A DNA stretch of 64,000 bases from positions 1,054,001-1,118,000 of the forward strand of contig JANFAH010000004.1 of assembly GCA_024663395.1 (NCBI GenBank). The letters are read 5' to 3'. This DNA comes from Pisolithus tinctorius. Lineage: Eukaryota; Basidiomycota; Agaricomycetes; Boletales; Pisolithaceae. This document shows positions 46,585 through 58,624 of this stretch, piece after piece. Within the stretch, counting starts at the first letter, position 1, and every line of letters begins with the position of its first letter. Below the pieces are notes generated by a model. That model saw only the letters and a list, made by a program, of their open reading frames with translations, was not told the DNA's origin and did not search any database. A program made the position numbers and the translations under genes.

Positions 46585-46948
46585 ATGAGCACCCAACCGA
46601 CACGCAATGCTCTCCTTGGCTTATACGGCGCGACGCTACGCGCAGCCAGGTCATTCAAATCCTACAACTTTCGCAATTACTTCCTGCAACGAACGAGAGA
46701 CAACTTTCGCAGTTTACTGGTAAGTACTTGGTTTCTCGAATGCATCTCGCGACAAATGTACTAACAACGCCTTTCATGCTACCTCCGTTTCATTGCAGGC
46801 TGAGACTGACTCCGACAAGGTGTCCCGCGCATACGAGCAGGCCGTCGGAGAGCTTGCAATGCTAAAGCGGAGCGCAATCGTCAACCAGCTCTACGCTGGT
46901 CCGCCTCTACCCATAGAGGTACACGGCGCTGTGAAGGGCGGCGTTTGA
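46585..46948 (+). CDS. ISD11: LYR-motif protein ISD11 (LYRM4-like)
   Basis: Mitochondrial matrix partner that stabilises the cysteine desulfurase NFS1 in iron-sulfur cluster assembly. Two exons, 46585-46719 and 46799-46948, give 94 residues. The start MSTQPTRNALLGLYGATLR carries the LYR-type motif as LYG, followed by SFKSYNFRNYFLQRTRDNF; exon 2 reads AETDSDKVSRAYEQAVGEL and LAMLKRSAIVNQLYAG. The tail PPLPIEVHGAVKGGV differs from the usual short GWKLVVE-type end. A GTACAC donor after PIE offers alternative splicing to an unknown exon, so the C-terminus is less certain than the body. Confidence 0.88.
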
Positions 46949-47488
46949 CTGCGAGCGTCCCTGGAGGACAGCACACAGTTGCCACGTCGTACCGATGCTG
47001 CAAATGCACGAGTCAGGCAGCACGGATTACTAACATATGGAGGTAGCAGAGAGTGCGGCAGAAGATATTGGCGGAGATTGTAGCTTTTGCGACCGGGAAA
47101 GTGAACTGCAGCGACGTCTTGCCGGCAGCGCAACCTGAGGGCTTATCCTTTTCCCCATCGACGATCACCGCCATCCCAACTATGAGGACTGCATTGCTGT
47201 GGGACCTCTTAAGTTAGACAACTCCTCGGACTTCATTCAGCCCTCCATAGATGATCCAATGACTTGGCATCCGCTGGCATTCAATCGTAGTGTGGTGATT
47301 GATCCGGGTGACCCGTCTAAGTGGTTACAGACATGTCGCATTTGCAAAACGTGTATTGCGAGAGTACTAGGGAAGGAACCCACGATTGGACGACGCATCG
47401 GCCACGGGACTGGATAATAGATGCCAGCGTAGTGGTAGGTGCCAGAAGCTAAGGTAGCAGAGGTTCAGGTGTAGCTCGAAGAACAATG
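46949..47488. other. Convergent spacer between ISD11 and RCF1
   Basis: About 540 bp between stop codons of ISD11 (+) and RCF1 (-). A 72-codon plus-strand frame at 47199-47417 has no recognisable features. If ISD11 were spliced at 46920, part of this region could be a further exon; I saw no matching conserved end. Confidence 0.45.
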
Positions 47489-48107
47489 TCATTTGTTGTC
47501 CTTCGCAGCTTGGCTTTGCTTCGCAGACCCGCCCCACAGCCAACTCATCTTCCACCAACTGGCTCCTGAAGTCGTCGACACGTCTGCGACGACCTTACTG
47601 CCATCCGTCTCCCGAATGGTAGGCTGTTCCACTCCTTTGTGTTCAAGAGAGTCGCCTTGGTCCGCTTTCCACTGGTTTTCGGCACCCTTGAGTCTCGTCA
47701 AAAACTCTTGCCTATCCTTATTTTCACGTTGCTCCCGTTTCGCCGAGGCTTCGTCAAGATGCCTCGTCTTCTCAACTTCACCCGGACTCCTACTGTAGTA
47801 GTAGACGCACATCGCTCCAACCGTGAAGGCTTGCGCGGCAACACGCGCACGCATCCAATATTGCATGTTCCAGGATTGGCGTTTTCGGAAACTGAGAATA
47901 GCCATGGTCAGTGCACCCGTGGTGGCGAGGACACCTGCATGATATGTGTTGTCAAGTTCATGGACACACGTCGAAAGTTGGTTGAGGGCACCGACCTATG
48001 GGGACCAACGGCTCCTCCTTTGATTTACGCCAAACTTTTTCTGACCATGGGACAATTTCAGTCTCCGTTGTGTCTGGCCCCGAGTGTACGTGTGTAGTGG
48101 AGGCCAT
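47489..48107 (-). CDS. RCF1: Respiratory supercomplex factor RCF1 (HIG1 domain)
   Basis: Inner mitochondrial membrane protein that helps cytochrome c oxidase associate with complex III. Two exons, 48107-47996 and 47934-47489, join at VPIG/VLATTGAL and give 185 residues. The HIG1 domain reads SEKVWRKSKEEPLVPIG, then an initial membrane helix, SFRKRQSWNMQYWMRAR and a second helix AAQAFTVGAMCVYYYSR. A charged coiled-coil tail follows (HLDEASAKREQRENKDR), as in fungal RCF1. The C-terminus is Trp/Ser-rich. It shares a 222-bp divergent promoter with ATP synthase subunit d. Confidence 0.92.
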
Positions 48108-48329
48108 TTTGTCTGTAAACCAGTCCTCGCAAGGACATAATACTACTTATACCAAGCCGGGTCGTTGAGGGTCGGAAAACTCGCAGTAAGCGACGGCCGG
48201 CAGTTCCCGGCCTTACCTCCACCCAAATTCTTGCGCAAGGCGGATTCTGCTTCAGAGCACAGTACCAGTGAGTCTACGTTCGTGGCAAGCCTTCCTATTA
48301 TGCGAAGCTGACCGAACAATTCATAGCTC

Positions 48330-49149
48330 ATGGCCACCAAAGTAGCCGCTGCCGCGGTCGTGAGTTTTCCAATGACTTGTTGTCAACTGGTCCACAGCGT
48401 TCAACATTTCACTTCACTCACTACAAACAGGATTTCACGCGGATTTACTCAACCCTCGGTCTGGGAAAAGGTCTGGGCGCTTTGAATAATGGCGGGGTGG
48501 GGACATTGATGTTTTTCTTCGCGTAGAGACCATTGCCGCCCTCCAGGCGTTCCGCAAGCGGCATGCAGATGCTCAGCGTATCCATGGTCAATACGCGTCG
48601 CAACCTACGACGGTCGATTTTTCACACTACCGCTCGGTCCTGAAGAACCAGGCTATTGTTGACGAAGCCGAGAAGCTCTTCAAAGATTTCAAGCCGGTCA
48701 CGTACGATGTGAATGCACACATAAAAGCTATCGAGGCTTTCGAGACCAAGGCGGTGGGTGGATACCATTTTTGTGTGTGGGAGGGAGTGTTCTTGGTTCT
48801 TAAGAGTTGAACTGCCATAGGTGGCAAAAGCTCAGGAAACTGCTGAGAAGATCGACGTTGAGCTGAAGGAGCTTCAGGCTACGCTCGCCAACATTGAGGA
48901 GGCTCGTCCATTCGAGGACCTATCTGTGAGTGTTTTCGCACCATGAACGTCGTACAAGTCTAAGCGTTCGTTTCAAATAGTGCGAAGACGTCGGCAAGGC
49001 ACACCCACGGATAGAGGAGGCTGTTGCGACCATGGTGAAGAAGGGCAAGTGGACTGTACCCGGTATGAATTTCTATTTCTTCCTGGAACAACTATCTAAC
49101 GTTTGTCGCAGGTTACAAGGAGAAGTTCGGAGACCTTTCTCTCATGTAA
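48330..49149 (+). CDS. ATP7: Mitochondrial F1Fo ATP synthase subunit d
   Basis: Peripheral-stalk subunit of ATP synthase. Six or so exons: [10 protein letters not shown], then [13 protein letters not shown], then [18 protein letters not shown], with [18 protein letters not shown] and [18 protein letters not shown]. These continue into [57 protein letters not shown] and the end [11 protein letters not shown]. These match fungal subunit d along the full length of about 175 residues. The stop is TAA at 49147. The neighbour RCF1 acts on the same membrane system. Confidence 0.96.
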
Positions 49150-49393
49150 ACTGGCTTGTATATCCCCTCTTTAGAATAATTGACAGTTGTTAGAACCTTT
49201 TCGTATTGTTGTGTGATAACAAAGTGAGCTGCGCTTTTAAGATGGTGACCATGACCACATTGTTCATCAACGTCGGATGATGTAAGCGTGGCATTGCGGT
49301 GTGCCATGAGCCGGCCCGCTGAGCATATGTTCGCCACGCACGACCACGACCACCCGCCATCGCTTTGGTTCCACCACAGTATATAAGGGAACA

Positions 49394-51174
49394 ATGGCAT
49401 CGAGGCCTCCCTCACCTACGAAAATGGAGTCGTCTGCGACGGGGATGGGGTACTTTTCTGCACCCTTTGAACGTTTCATTCGAGATGAAGCCTCAGACTG
49501 GACTGGCGCCTTTACATTGCTTGGTGTGTTCAGTCGACCATTTCCCACCGTTTCGGTGTGGTTGAATTTGCCTCCACAGACACCATGGAGACCTACTTCG
49601 ATTCCCGTATAGATTTGCTCCAGAGGCAGATTCAGAAACACAGCGATAGACTCAAGATGAAGGCAGAGGTCGCGTTGAAGAAGCACGCTCAGTCCAGTGA
49701 TATCCTAGCGGAGAACTTCGATCGCGAGATTAGGAATTTTAAGCTGAAGGCACGTTCACGCTCTCCTATTCGTGCGCCACATATTCCTCATGGTTTTCGT
49801 AGGTTTCTGGGCGGATGCAGTCCCTTGTTAATTCCTGGCAGTCTGCAAAGGTCGTCCGGACACGCGAAAAGGTCTCGTTTTTCTTCGGCGTGATGTCGCT
49901 ACTGGTATCAGCTCTGTTATTTGGTATGGCACCAGAGTAAGCGAACGGCGTTCAATACCTGGTCACGTTGCTGATACCGCATGCCATAGGTGGGTACACG
50001 TAGCATACACGATTCAGGGGCTATATCTGCTACCATTGCGTGCTTATACCTATAAGAAACGGTCGTGGCATTACTTCCTCTTCGACCTTTGCTATTACGT
50101 GACCATCCTCAACTTCATCTATATCTGGTTCCTGCCTTCTAGTCCGACACTTTTTGTTGCATGCTATTGTCTTTCGCATGGCGCACTCGCGAGCGCGGTC
50201 ATCACTTGGAGAAATAGTCTTGTCTTCCATGACTCCGACAAGGTGACGTCGCTTTTCGTGCACATTTACGCGCCGTTCACGTTCACGGTCATTCGGTAAG
50301 CCATTGCATTTATGAGCCGTCCACGGTTTGTATATGAATTCCCACAGACATTTCTACCCAAATGCGCAAGAACGTTTCCCCGCATTGACACAGCTCCCAC
50401 ACCTAAATCCCGGTCACGCTCTACTCCTCAGTGGCGTTATTTGTAAGATAAGCTTGGTTACCTGATTGTTAAACCAACTCATGTGGTCTGGAAGATCTTC
50501 ATTGGCAATTGTTGTACTGGAAGGTAACTGCGTGCTATACTTCAAAACCAATCGGCATAGGCTGATCGTCTGTTCCAGTTTGTTCTTGTAGACCGCCGGA
50601 CTAAAATCTCGTCTGGTCAACGTACTACATCGTTTTCTTGGCTTCTCAACAATAAACGTGGCAAGATCGGGCAGTTACTGTCTAGGGTTACTCCTGAACG
50701 TCGTGCGCCCTACTTCATGGTTGGCCAGTTTGGTACGCTTCTCTAGCGCAATTGATCAACGGAGTTGTACTAACGGACTGTCAGTATACTCGATACTGAC
50801 CGAATTACCTGCCATTTATCTGCTTTACGACAGTCCTCGCTGGAGCGGAGCTTTTCTTATTCTAATCTTTGCCGTTAGCGTCTGGAACGGCGGCGGTTAC
50901 TACATCGAGGTCTTTGGTCGGAAGTGCGTTTCTTGCTACTTTGGGTATACCTTTTACTTGTGCTGATTGGCAACCAACTAGGTTCGAGCGTGAATTGGAG
51001 GCGCTGCGCAAGGAACTAGCTGAAAATAGCAACCGTTCTGGCCGCTCGAGTCCGACTCTTACTGAGAATGGATCAGCCGCCAATTCCCCTGACACTACTA
51101 CGACATCGTTACCACTCGCATCGCTTGACACATTGGCAGGGGACACCAGCCCAACAAATGATAAGGAACTATAA
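49394..51174 (+). CDS. GPC1: Glycerophosphocholine acyltransferase GPC1
   Basis: Multispan membrane enzyme that acylates glycerophosphocholine with acyl-CoA, feeding phosphatidylcholine synthesis and remodelling. The N-terminal exon MASRPPSPTKMESSATGMG leads to DTMETYFDSRIDLLQRQI and a basic helix. Membrane segments start at VVRTREKVSFFFGVMSLL. The diagnostic stretch is WVHVAYTIQGLYLLPLRAYT, YKKRSWHYFLFDLCYYVTI, CYCLSHGALASAVITWRNS, LVFHDSDKVTSLFVHIYAP and HFYPNAQ. Later exons give LHWQLLYWKFVLVDRRTKI, SILTELPAIYLLYDS and FAVSVWNGGGYYIEVFGRK, and a Ser/Thr-rich tail ending TNDKEL. About eight exons. The 53-nt intron after FKLK (from about 49748) begins GCACGT, so it is a GC-AG intron; the reading frame requires it. 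Confidence 0.92.
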
Positions 51175-51423
51175 CACCACTCGATGGACGTCGTTTGTGG
51201 ATACAACTGGTAGATTATGCTTTGTCTTACTTTCGATGAATATTATCGCGTCCCCGTAGTGCTGACTTATATGCAATTCTCGATTCATGTCAATGGCGAT
51301 ATTTTTTCTGTTTTTGGGGGCCGATACCCAGGCAGCCACATACGTACATTTTGTGTCCCTTTTTCTGAGTCTATTAGTCTACGATTGGTCCATAACCCAA
51401 TAATCTTGCGCCCTAGAGTTCAT

Positions 51424-52904
51424 TCAAGATGTAATCGCGAAACTTTCCCATTGTTCCCCACTTGTAATCCACCCTGCGAATGCGCACCCTTCCGCTTGAA
51501 GGCATCGCCTTGCCGCTTGATAATGTGAAACGGCTTGCTTTATTTCAAAATATGTGCGTAGATCGCTGCGAGACTTCTAGACCCCAGAAAGAACAGCATT
51601 CTCGGGACTCACCTTCTTGCATCCACTCCCAAAGTAACTAGAGTATCATGATACATATGCAACATCGATATTTTGGAAACTCGTGGCCTGTGTGAGGAGT
51701 GAGGAAGACGATACGACAACTCATGCGAGAAAGTAACCTGAACATGCTTTTGAATCGATGCTTGGGCGGAACACCACGTTTGAGTCCATTGATCAGTACC
51801 TCGTGCGTAGGAGAGTCCGAAATCCAGCACAGAGCTACCCAATCAACGTGTTAGCACACCCAGTGAAGTGGGACGATGGGAGCGAATGTTACACTCATTG
51901 GAGGAACGGCAGTCACCATCCTTCATCGCCGACGCGACCGCGACCTTTGAGAACGGAAATAGCACCGAAGTAAAGGCAATCACAGGCCGATGGATCTGGA
52001 AGCCTCGAGGTAAATCTTGTTTTATTCGATTAGTAAGGGGTTGGGAGAGAATGCCATATCGTGTTATTGATATCTTGATATCGAAGGAGTACTTACTAGA
52101 TACGTCTAGACGTCCCCAGAAAGCTCGTTCACAATCGATTTTCACATCCCCACGGATGTCCTCGTTTACTTCACCAATGATGATCCGAGAAAGGTACACC
52201 GGATGTAAGAAAGCAGAGCCAAGGGCACCTTGAATACCAAGAACATTCCACCGCGCGATTTTATCGCTACATGACATCGATAGCGTCGCTGGGGAATCAG
52301 CACGGCCGGGTTTGGTCCTCAACACCCCAAAAAGAGCATAATTGTTGCGGCCCCTCGAAACCGCACTGGGAGGCAAGGCCTCAGGGACGACCGAGTTCTT
52401 GAGCTGAGCCATTTCATCATTCTGGAAGGATGCGAGAAAACGCATTGAAGCATCTCCACCTTTTTGTGCAGAGTTATCGTAACTTCAGAGCGCAGAAAGG
52501 GTGATGGTAGGGCGCGATACCTTACAGGGAGGAGTGGATATATACATGATCACCTGAACACCTTCTTTGACTCGAAACTTTCCGTCACTTTCATCTTTGG
52601 CAAGCCACTGGGACGATCCTCCAGATGTGACATACCGCTGGATTTCCTCGAGGAACCAGCGGCGCGCGCACCGACGAGCAAGGACTTCTGCATGGGAATC
52701 GTGAAGGGCATCACCTTTCTCCGGAAGTCGGTTCTTTGGAAGACATTTACAACCTGTAGCGAGTCCAATTATCTTCGTCTCGCCAAGATAAGATAGGGCG
52801 ATAGCGGCCAAAATAGTATAAGTTCCGTGGTGCGGGGTCACGCTTAAAGAGAGATATTTCTTCAAGACGTCTTGTACAAAAGCCGAGTCTTCATCTGTAG
52901 TCAT
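51424..52904 (-). CDS. TAD1: tRNA-specific adenosine deaminase TAD1/ADAT1
   Basis: Converts A37 to inosine in tRNA-Ala in yeast. The A-to-I editase catalytic set is complete: [14 protein letters not shown] (His and Glu), then STPPC/GDASM split by an intron that starts GTAAGG, then [20 protein letters not shown] (second Zn Cys). Further exons: [63 protein letters not shown] and a final exon [20 protein letters not shown] ... [11 protein letters not shown]. The start is placed at [13 protein letters not shown]; an in-frame ATG at 53078 would add 58 residues not expected in the family. Convergent with GPC1, 249 bp between stops. Confidence 0.92.
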
Positions 52905-53213
52905 GTATTTGTGACTCCGTGAAAATTTCCCGGCGCACGGATAGGTGGTCACTCGGAGCTTAGGAAGTGGTCGTAAGATTTCGAGAGGTGGCCCCACATC
53001 GTTCCTACTCCAAATACATGCAAACACATATCCATCACCCCACATCGCGAGCCCCAGAGTTTGTGGTGCTAAACGCAAAACATGCTGTGCGTAGTGATGG
53101 AGTTCGTGACGACATCATTGGAGATGGAGCATTTTAAGCCGTTATAAGAGCCCTCTCTCCACGCATCAGGAAAACACTATTCATTCACTGTCTAAAGTTC
53201 AGGCAAAGAAACC
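52905..53213. promoter_or_regulatory. Divergent promoter between TAD1 and the CON-6-like gene
   Basis: About 310 bp between start codons. If TAD1 used the upstream ATG at 53078, only 135 bp would remain. No recognised element was found. Confidence 0.4.
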
Positions 53214-53610
53214 ATGCCTTTGTTCCACACTACCCGCAGCTACGGCGAGCATGAGCGGCCCCGTCGCCGAGAGCTTAATATGTTCAGAAAGGACAGAGAC
53301 CGAGTTGCAGGAGGGTACAGTAGGTGTTCTCTTGTGTGTTGATTGTTCTGGATGCAACTTACCGTGACAACACCTACCCGTAATTTTCGACTACCCAGAA
53401 GCAGCTCTTTCCAATCCAAACACGACCAGATCTGGCAGGGAGCATGCAAAACATGAGCTTAGAATGATGGTGCGTACGTCATGTGATTTGGTCAACAGTC
53501 CGCTCAGAAAATGAATCTGCTAGGGAAGGGAACGCGATACCCACGTCCCACTTATGGTGAAGGTCAAGCGGGCGCTAGGTATCCGCAGCACACCCAGAAA
53601 TAGAAGATGA
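53214..53610 (+). CDS. CON-6-like small protein
   Basis: Three exons, 53214-53319, 53399-53469 and 53524-53610, give 87 residues. The CON-6 type motif is RDRVAGGYKAALSNPNTTRS, followed by GREHAKHELRMMGRERDTHV and a basic tail VKVKRALGIRSTPRNRR. CON-6 was first described as a conidiation-specific Neurospora protein; basidiomycete relatives are common and not tied to conidia. The role here is unknown. The gene is so exon-split that it leaves no long open frame. Confidence 0.82.
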
Positions 53611-55374
53611 CCATGATTATGTTTGATAATTGGTTCGTCTTACTTCGAAGGACCCTTCTTCTATACCGAAGAAAAGGAATGGACAGGAGCCCTGTAATGA
53701 TATCGCCCCATTGTACACCTGAAGTAAACCAGTTACTAAACGCGTACGGATTTGTGAGGTCTACCCACTTGTTGTGTCATGCGGCAGCGAATCGTATAAA
53801 GGAAGCGCATATAGGGGAGGGAGCTGTTTGAACTCCATCCAGCTAGCCAGTGGGCCATCCTGTGTATTGGGGTACTCGGCGCCACATGGCCCCCGAGGCT
53901 GTGGGTCGCGAACAAAATAGGGGAGGTCAGGTGAGGCGCGTTCCGACTCAAGTAATAATCAAGAAGACGCCGCGTGATATGGTATCAGTATGAACATTTG
54001 TTCCTCCAATGACCGCCATGAGGTTTCATTTGGAGCTCTGTTTCATCTTAGATCTTGACAAGCGGCCATCTCAACTTTCGCTTTCAGAGGTGATGTTTGC
54101 GTGCTGTTGTGTCCTTCGACGTTGGAAAATGATCAAATAATCAATGTCTAGACAACTTACCACGCAGCGTGGGCTATCTGGGAGTGTTGACTGTCAGTCC
54201 CTGAACGGTTCGGCGTCGACCCGGATATGATGTTCATTTGACGCCCACCTTGGAATTCGTTCTTGTTTCAAACAATGACAAACAAGTATCCACTTGCTCC
54301 CGCATTTACTGGTACGTGGACGGCATCATGTGGGGACGACGTCTAACGCCGCTCGCGTCGAGATATATGTGGAGCTTCTAGGTTCTATCTGTGAACCAAT
54401 ATCACACCGTAACCACCCAGGATCCTATCGTTTTTTCTCTGGAAACGGGTTCTGTCACGAGTATCGGCTCACAATCTTCAGCGAATCGAACATTCTCCAA
54501 GGGAGTGGTCGTGCTTCCGAAGCTGGTTTTATTAAGCAGCAGACTCCTAACTGTCACCATCTGCAGGCAATTGAGTATATGATAGCTGATACCCTGGGCC
54601 CTGTCTGATCGTCTTCGCTGTTCCGAGTCGTGAACGTGGTGTTCACGAGTAGGCGAAGGTGATACTACGCAAAATTTTGAACTTTAGAATGACAGTGAAA
54701 ACGTCAAACGTGGGCTCTGTGGAGAATTTCCTTCCTGGGGAACCAGATGTTCCCTTTGTACAATATGATGATAAGATCAGAACCCAGGGTCGAGTCAGCA
54801 ACTGGGGAGTCGGTTCAGAGCGCCGATGGCTAATATGAACAATAGGACTGCATGGCCATCCGCTCCAACTCATGCAGTCCTCAAAAGAATGTCAAGGATT
54901 GGTGGGCTGTGACATACAACGAGTGGCTGCCTGTACGGGGGGTGAGTACTTGAGTTGGGCAGGCTGATCACAATGCTTGGGGGAAAGAAAAAGGCAGTAA
55001 ACTGCGGGCAGCAGGGTACGGGATTCATAATTTCATCCCCGCAGCAATAAGAGAAGTTTCCCGGAACAGCCCTCGCCAAAATGAATGAATGAGCACGGTG
55101 GAAGCAATTACGATTCGGTCATCGCCGTTGGGATCTTCTCTGTCATGCTACGGAGAGCCCGGGATTCCCTCGGGTTGCATTCCCCACCAACGAGATCGTG
55201 ACGTGTCGTTAAATTTCGTCAATGGGTAAATGATACATGCTTACAGCGAATAACATAAAAACTACCGTACAACAATCAGCTATGAAGAGTAGGCAAACAC
55301 AACAATCCAGTACACCGGGTACGTGATGGCATGCAACGACCTAGAAATGTGAGACGCGACGTCTGGCGACCAGT
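53611..55374. other. 1.8 kb without a recognised gene
   Basis: Plus-strand stretches of 40-60 open codons between 54290 and 54880 (for example around PIVFSLETGSVTSIGS and VENFLPGEPDVPFVQYDDK) look more protein-like than chance. They lack a start, splice continuity and a family match. They could be exons of a gene I cannot assemble or a decayed copy. Confidence 0.4.
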
Positions 55375-56320
55375 CTAATGAACATTCATTTTTAGGTGCC
55401 ACGATCCCGGCGTCATCTCTTCCAAGTATTGTATTTCCACTTGATTCCAGTGGATAGGAATGGCGTTTGCCTTAGAGGAAAGTCGTGTCAAGGGAAGGAA
55501 CAATGGTCGAAGCAAGTTTACTTACTTGAATATAGTGCGAGACTGCGCGGGCAACTCTTCGTACCAGTGAATGTAGGTCAACCAAACCGCTGTAACTATC
55601 CACTGGTATCTCGTAGGTAAGGGGAGAATATCCGGGCCACTGAGAAACGCAGATCAGATAGCGTTGATAGGGGTTTAGATGCGGCACTTACCCTGACATG
55701 AACAAATATTTTCCCCCTGTAGTCCACACTTAGATCATCTAACGTGTACGAGTCTTGACCCGATAGCAAAATATTTGCCTGGGCCTCCCCGAGGGTGATC
55801 CCCGAGCGGAAAGCACCCTTACGCTTGAACTTCACTATCCCACCTCCACCTCTCGAGTACGGCGAGAAGCCATCGAACAAACTAGGCACAGAGGAATAGG
55901 AAACAGACGATCCACGACGAGGACGATTGATGCCTATCGGGTGTACTGATGGAGTGCGGTAATACGAGTCACGATAGCTGAGGTCATCGTAGGCTGAGGG
56001 AAATGTGACATGAATTGAAGTAAGGCGATGTATATGGTACTCCACGTACAACGAGGGAGATACGGGTTGCTCAAGTTTCCGCCATATGATGAGTATGGAT
56101 AAGACTTTGGGCAAGCTTGTAAGGTGATTGATTACAATGAGAGAAGAAGCTGGAAGTGTACCTGAGGTATCGGGTCATAATAAGAAGAGGACGTCAGCGG
56201 GATACCCCCTGCGCGGAAGCTCGCAGGTGTTGAGGTGTAGCTCAAAGAAGGCCTACGGGACCTTGTGCCAGTGTAATATGGATCAGCTGAGTATGAGGAG
56301 TATGCCGTAGAAAAGGCCAT
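55375..56320 (-). CDS. Conserved basidiomycete-type protein of unknown function
   Basis: The start MAFSTAYSSYSADPYYTG and a Ser/Tyr/Arg-rich N-terminus (SRRPSLSYTSTPASFRAGG) are followed over introns by RRGSSVSYSSVPSLFDGF. The conserved C-terminal domain is VKFKRKGAFRSGITLGEAQ, then YTLDDLSVDYRGKIFVHVR, WPGYSPLTYEIPVDSY, LVRRVARAVSHYIQ and ANAIPIHWNQVEIQYLEEM. It ends SWHLKMNVH, stop TAG at 55375. I recognise this C-terminal pattern from uncharacterised basidiomycete proteins but know no function. Four exons or more, about 230 residues; the second and third exon borders (55980-56160) are approximate. Confidence 0.75.
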
Positions 56321-58049
56321 CTTGCAGGACGGATGAGATGAGTGAGAGGGAGTGGAAAGGAACGTACTGTGACTAAGGAGTTTTTATAGCAGTGACGCGG
56401 AGCGGCACAGATTTTATGGCGGGAACCTCCACAGACTGCCTCGAGGACGCATCGAGGTGGTGAGCGATGTGGCAAGGGGAGCTTTGGTCCAGGAATACCA
56501 GATCTAAGTCATTCAATTGCAAAATCGGATCCATGAACTTTCGCCTAGAAAGGAACCCCTAGCAGTCCTCTGACACTGTGCTCCGCAAAATATGACGGAC
56601 AAGCGGAGTGCCAGGCAGTTCAAAGATCTACGTGACATTCTAGAATATCCCATTTGAAGCAATGAAGTCCAGTCTTACCTAATAGGATGGGTCCAATGTG
56701 ACGGCGCGACGCCAGTAAAAAGACAGACATCTCTCAATGGTTGTGGTGGCGGAGGGATCAGACGAACATTGCCTCGAGGAAGGCTCATGTCATAGTATTG
56801 ACGGCGTTTTCTTGCCATGTCTGTCGGTGAGGTGCGCCCATAGCGGTGCCACCACATTCCCACACCATATCATCCTCGCGGCGCGGCGCCGACAGAACCA
56901 AGTTCAGAGACTCCGAAAAAACTGGGAATAGTGGCAAGGCGATGTCCCAAGGTTTTATCGCCCCATTACCGCAACGGCGAGCCGAATGATAACGTGCGGA
57001 GTCACACCGCAGCCTATCCCCATGTCACTGGTGCCGCGTGCCGTGTGATGGACCGTACAACACCAAATTTCCAATGCCAGAGTCTGCCCTACAAAAACGA
57101 TGTGCAAGGCTTGATCGTTGATGAGATGATGAGGCTGATAAGACTCTTCCCGTGTTCGTGGCAAGACCCGCTCTGTTTTAGTCCAAATATTATTGGGCCC
57201 TCAGACTGTTGAACAGACACTGTGAGAGGCAAGCCGACTCACCCTCATGGATGAATCGATGAGCATCGATACGGGCCGCCAAAGGTTTCACACTATCGCG
57301 AGAACCATCAATCGCGGTATGGGAGCCCATCCCGATTCATACCGCGCCCCACTTGATACGGGTGCCTTTCTCGGTGCACTCTTTCCTAAAATCCGATGCC
57401 GCTCATATTTAGCTAGGGATGGTTGCCCTTTAGCGGCGCCTCAGTCTTTCCTCAGATTGGACTTCGTTGATTGCAGAGGACTCCATGGCTGATCGGAAGT
57501 CGTTAGCCTCTGAAGCAACGAATCTTCAATCAGGACAGTCTCCTTTGGCCACTATCCCGGTCCGTGAGTTTCCAGGCTGGTCCTTCCGTCGGCTCTCCGT
57601 CCTGCCCCCTCTTCCTGATACGTACAGGACGGAAGGGGATATGTAGTGGTAGTACACAGTATTGGATATTTCCTCATCGATACCCGGTGAGTGTGGAGGT
57701 ATTTATACACGGAATAGCCAACCCCATGCGCCCTGTATTAACATGTCCCTACGCCATTCGCGTCGTCAGGCTAGAACGACTTACTCGATATTAATGCTCT
57801 ACTGTTGATCGTCCGGCGAGGGCAATGTATGGTCGTACCTACACTCCATGACGGTTACAAGCGTAATCAATGGTATGGGTCATAGCAACCTTGTCAGAAC
57901 TCGTCGTACGTAACGCGATTGTGCAAGCCAACACCAATATTGGCTTGCGTTATGTTATGCTAGAAATGGCCTTCTAGACCTGCTGTCGGCGGCGAATCCG
58001 GAGGTAACGGACTCCTTCGCCAGAACATCACTTGCATGGTTTTCAAGAA
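56321..58049. other. 1.7 kb without a recognised gene
   Basis: Short open frames only. A minus-strand stretch at 56675-56863 and a plus-strand one at 57247-57492 have no domain or convincing splice partners. The first part includes the promoter of the minus-strand orphan at 55375-56320. Confidence 0.45.
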
Positions 58050-58624
58050 TCATCCTTGCCTGGAAATGTAGGTCAGATATGATTGAGATGTTGGATATGC
58101 ATAGTTAAAACTTACCCATCTTGCGAGGGGTCGGATAAGCACAATACTCTGAATATTAGGTCCCAATCGAGAAGGAAGTTATTTGTGGGTGGAGAAGGGA
58201 CCAGTGCGGGAGCCTTGGACATATTGGAACGAGGAATGACCTCGAGATCGACTTCCATAGTCTGTGGAAACTCCGCCTCATCCAGACGAGCCAACGCGTC
58301 TATTACAAGCGCCTTCTTCAGACCGACAGCACGCGGACGACGAGGAGACCTGGGTCCCGCGGGTTTTCGCCTGTGCGAGTAGTTGACACCAGACCAGGAT
58401 TGTGCGTCGTCGAAGGCAGATGAGCAGTCCGTTGCAGATGACGATGTCGAAGAAGAACAGAGGGAGAGGCGCGAATCATGTCCACCATATGTCCAACCCC
58501 ACTCATCGGAACTTTCTGTGGAGGACGAGCGCAAGGACCAGGTACTGCAAGGTCGAGGGCCTTGTACCCGTGAAGGCCTTCTGCGGAAAGGGGCCTGAGA
58601 TGAATTTGTTTGCATGTCTAGCAT
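58050..58624 (-). CDS. Hypothetical Ser-rich protein
   Basis: An ATG at 58624 opens a 170-codon frame ending at a good donor (GTAAGT, 58115). Splicing to 58059 adds four residues and a TGA, giving about 172 residues. The N-terminus is Arg/Ser-rich (SQAPFRRRPSRVQGP; LCSSSTSSSATDCSSAFDD), followed by basic HRRKPAGPRSPRRPRAVG and a more ordered KKALVIDALARLDEAEFPQ. No signal peptide, membrane segment or known domain. The frame could be fortuitous, although low-complexity Ser content resembles other real orphans here. Confidence 0.45.

Noticed and set aside
54290..54880. Protein-like plus-strand segments
   Set aside because: No start codon, splice continuity or recognisable family; recorded only as an unexplained region.
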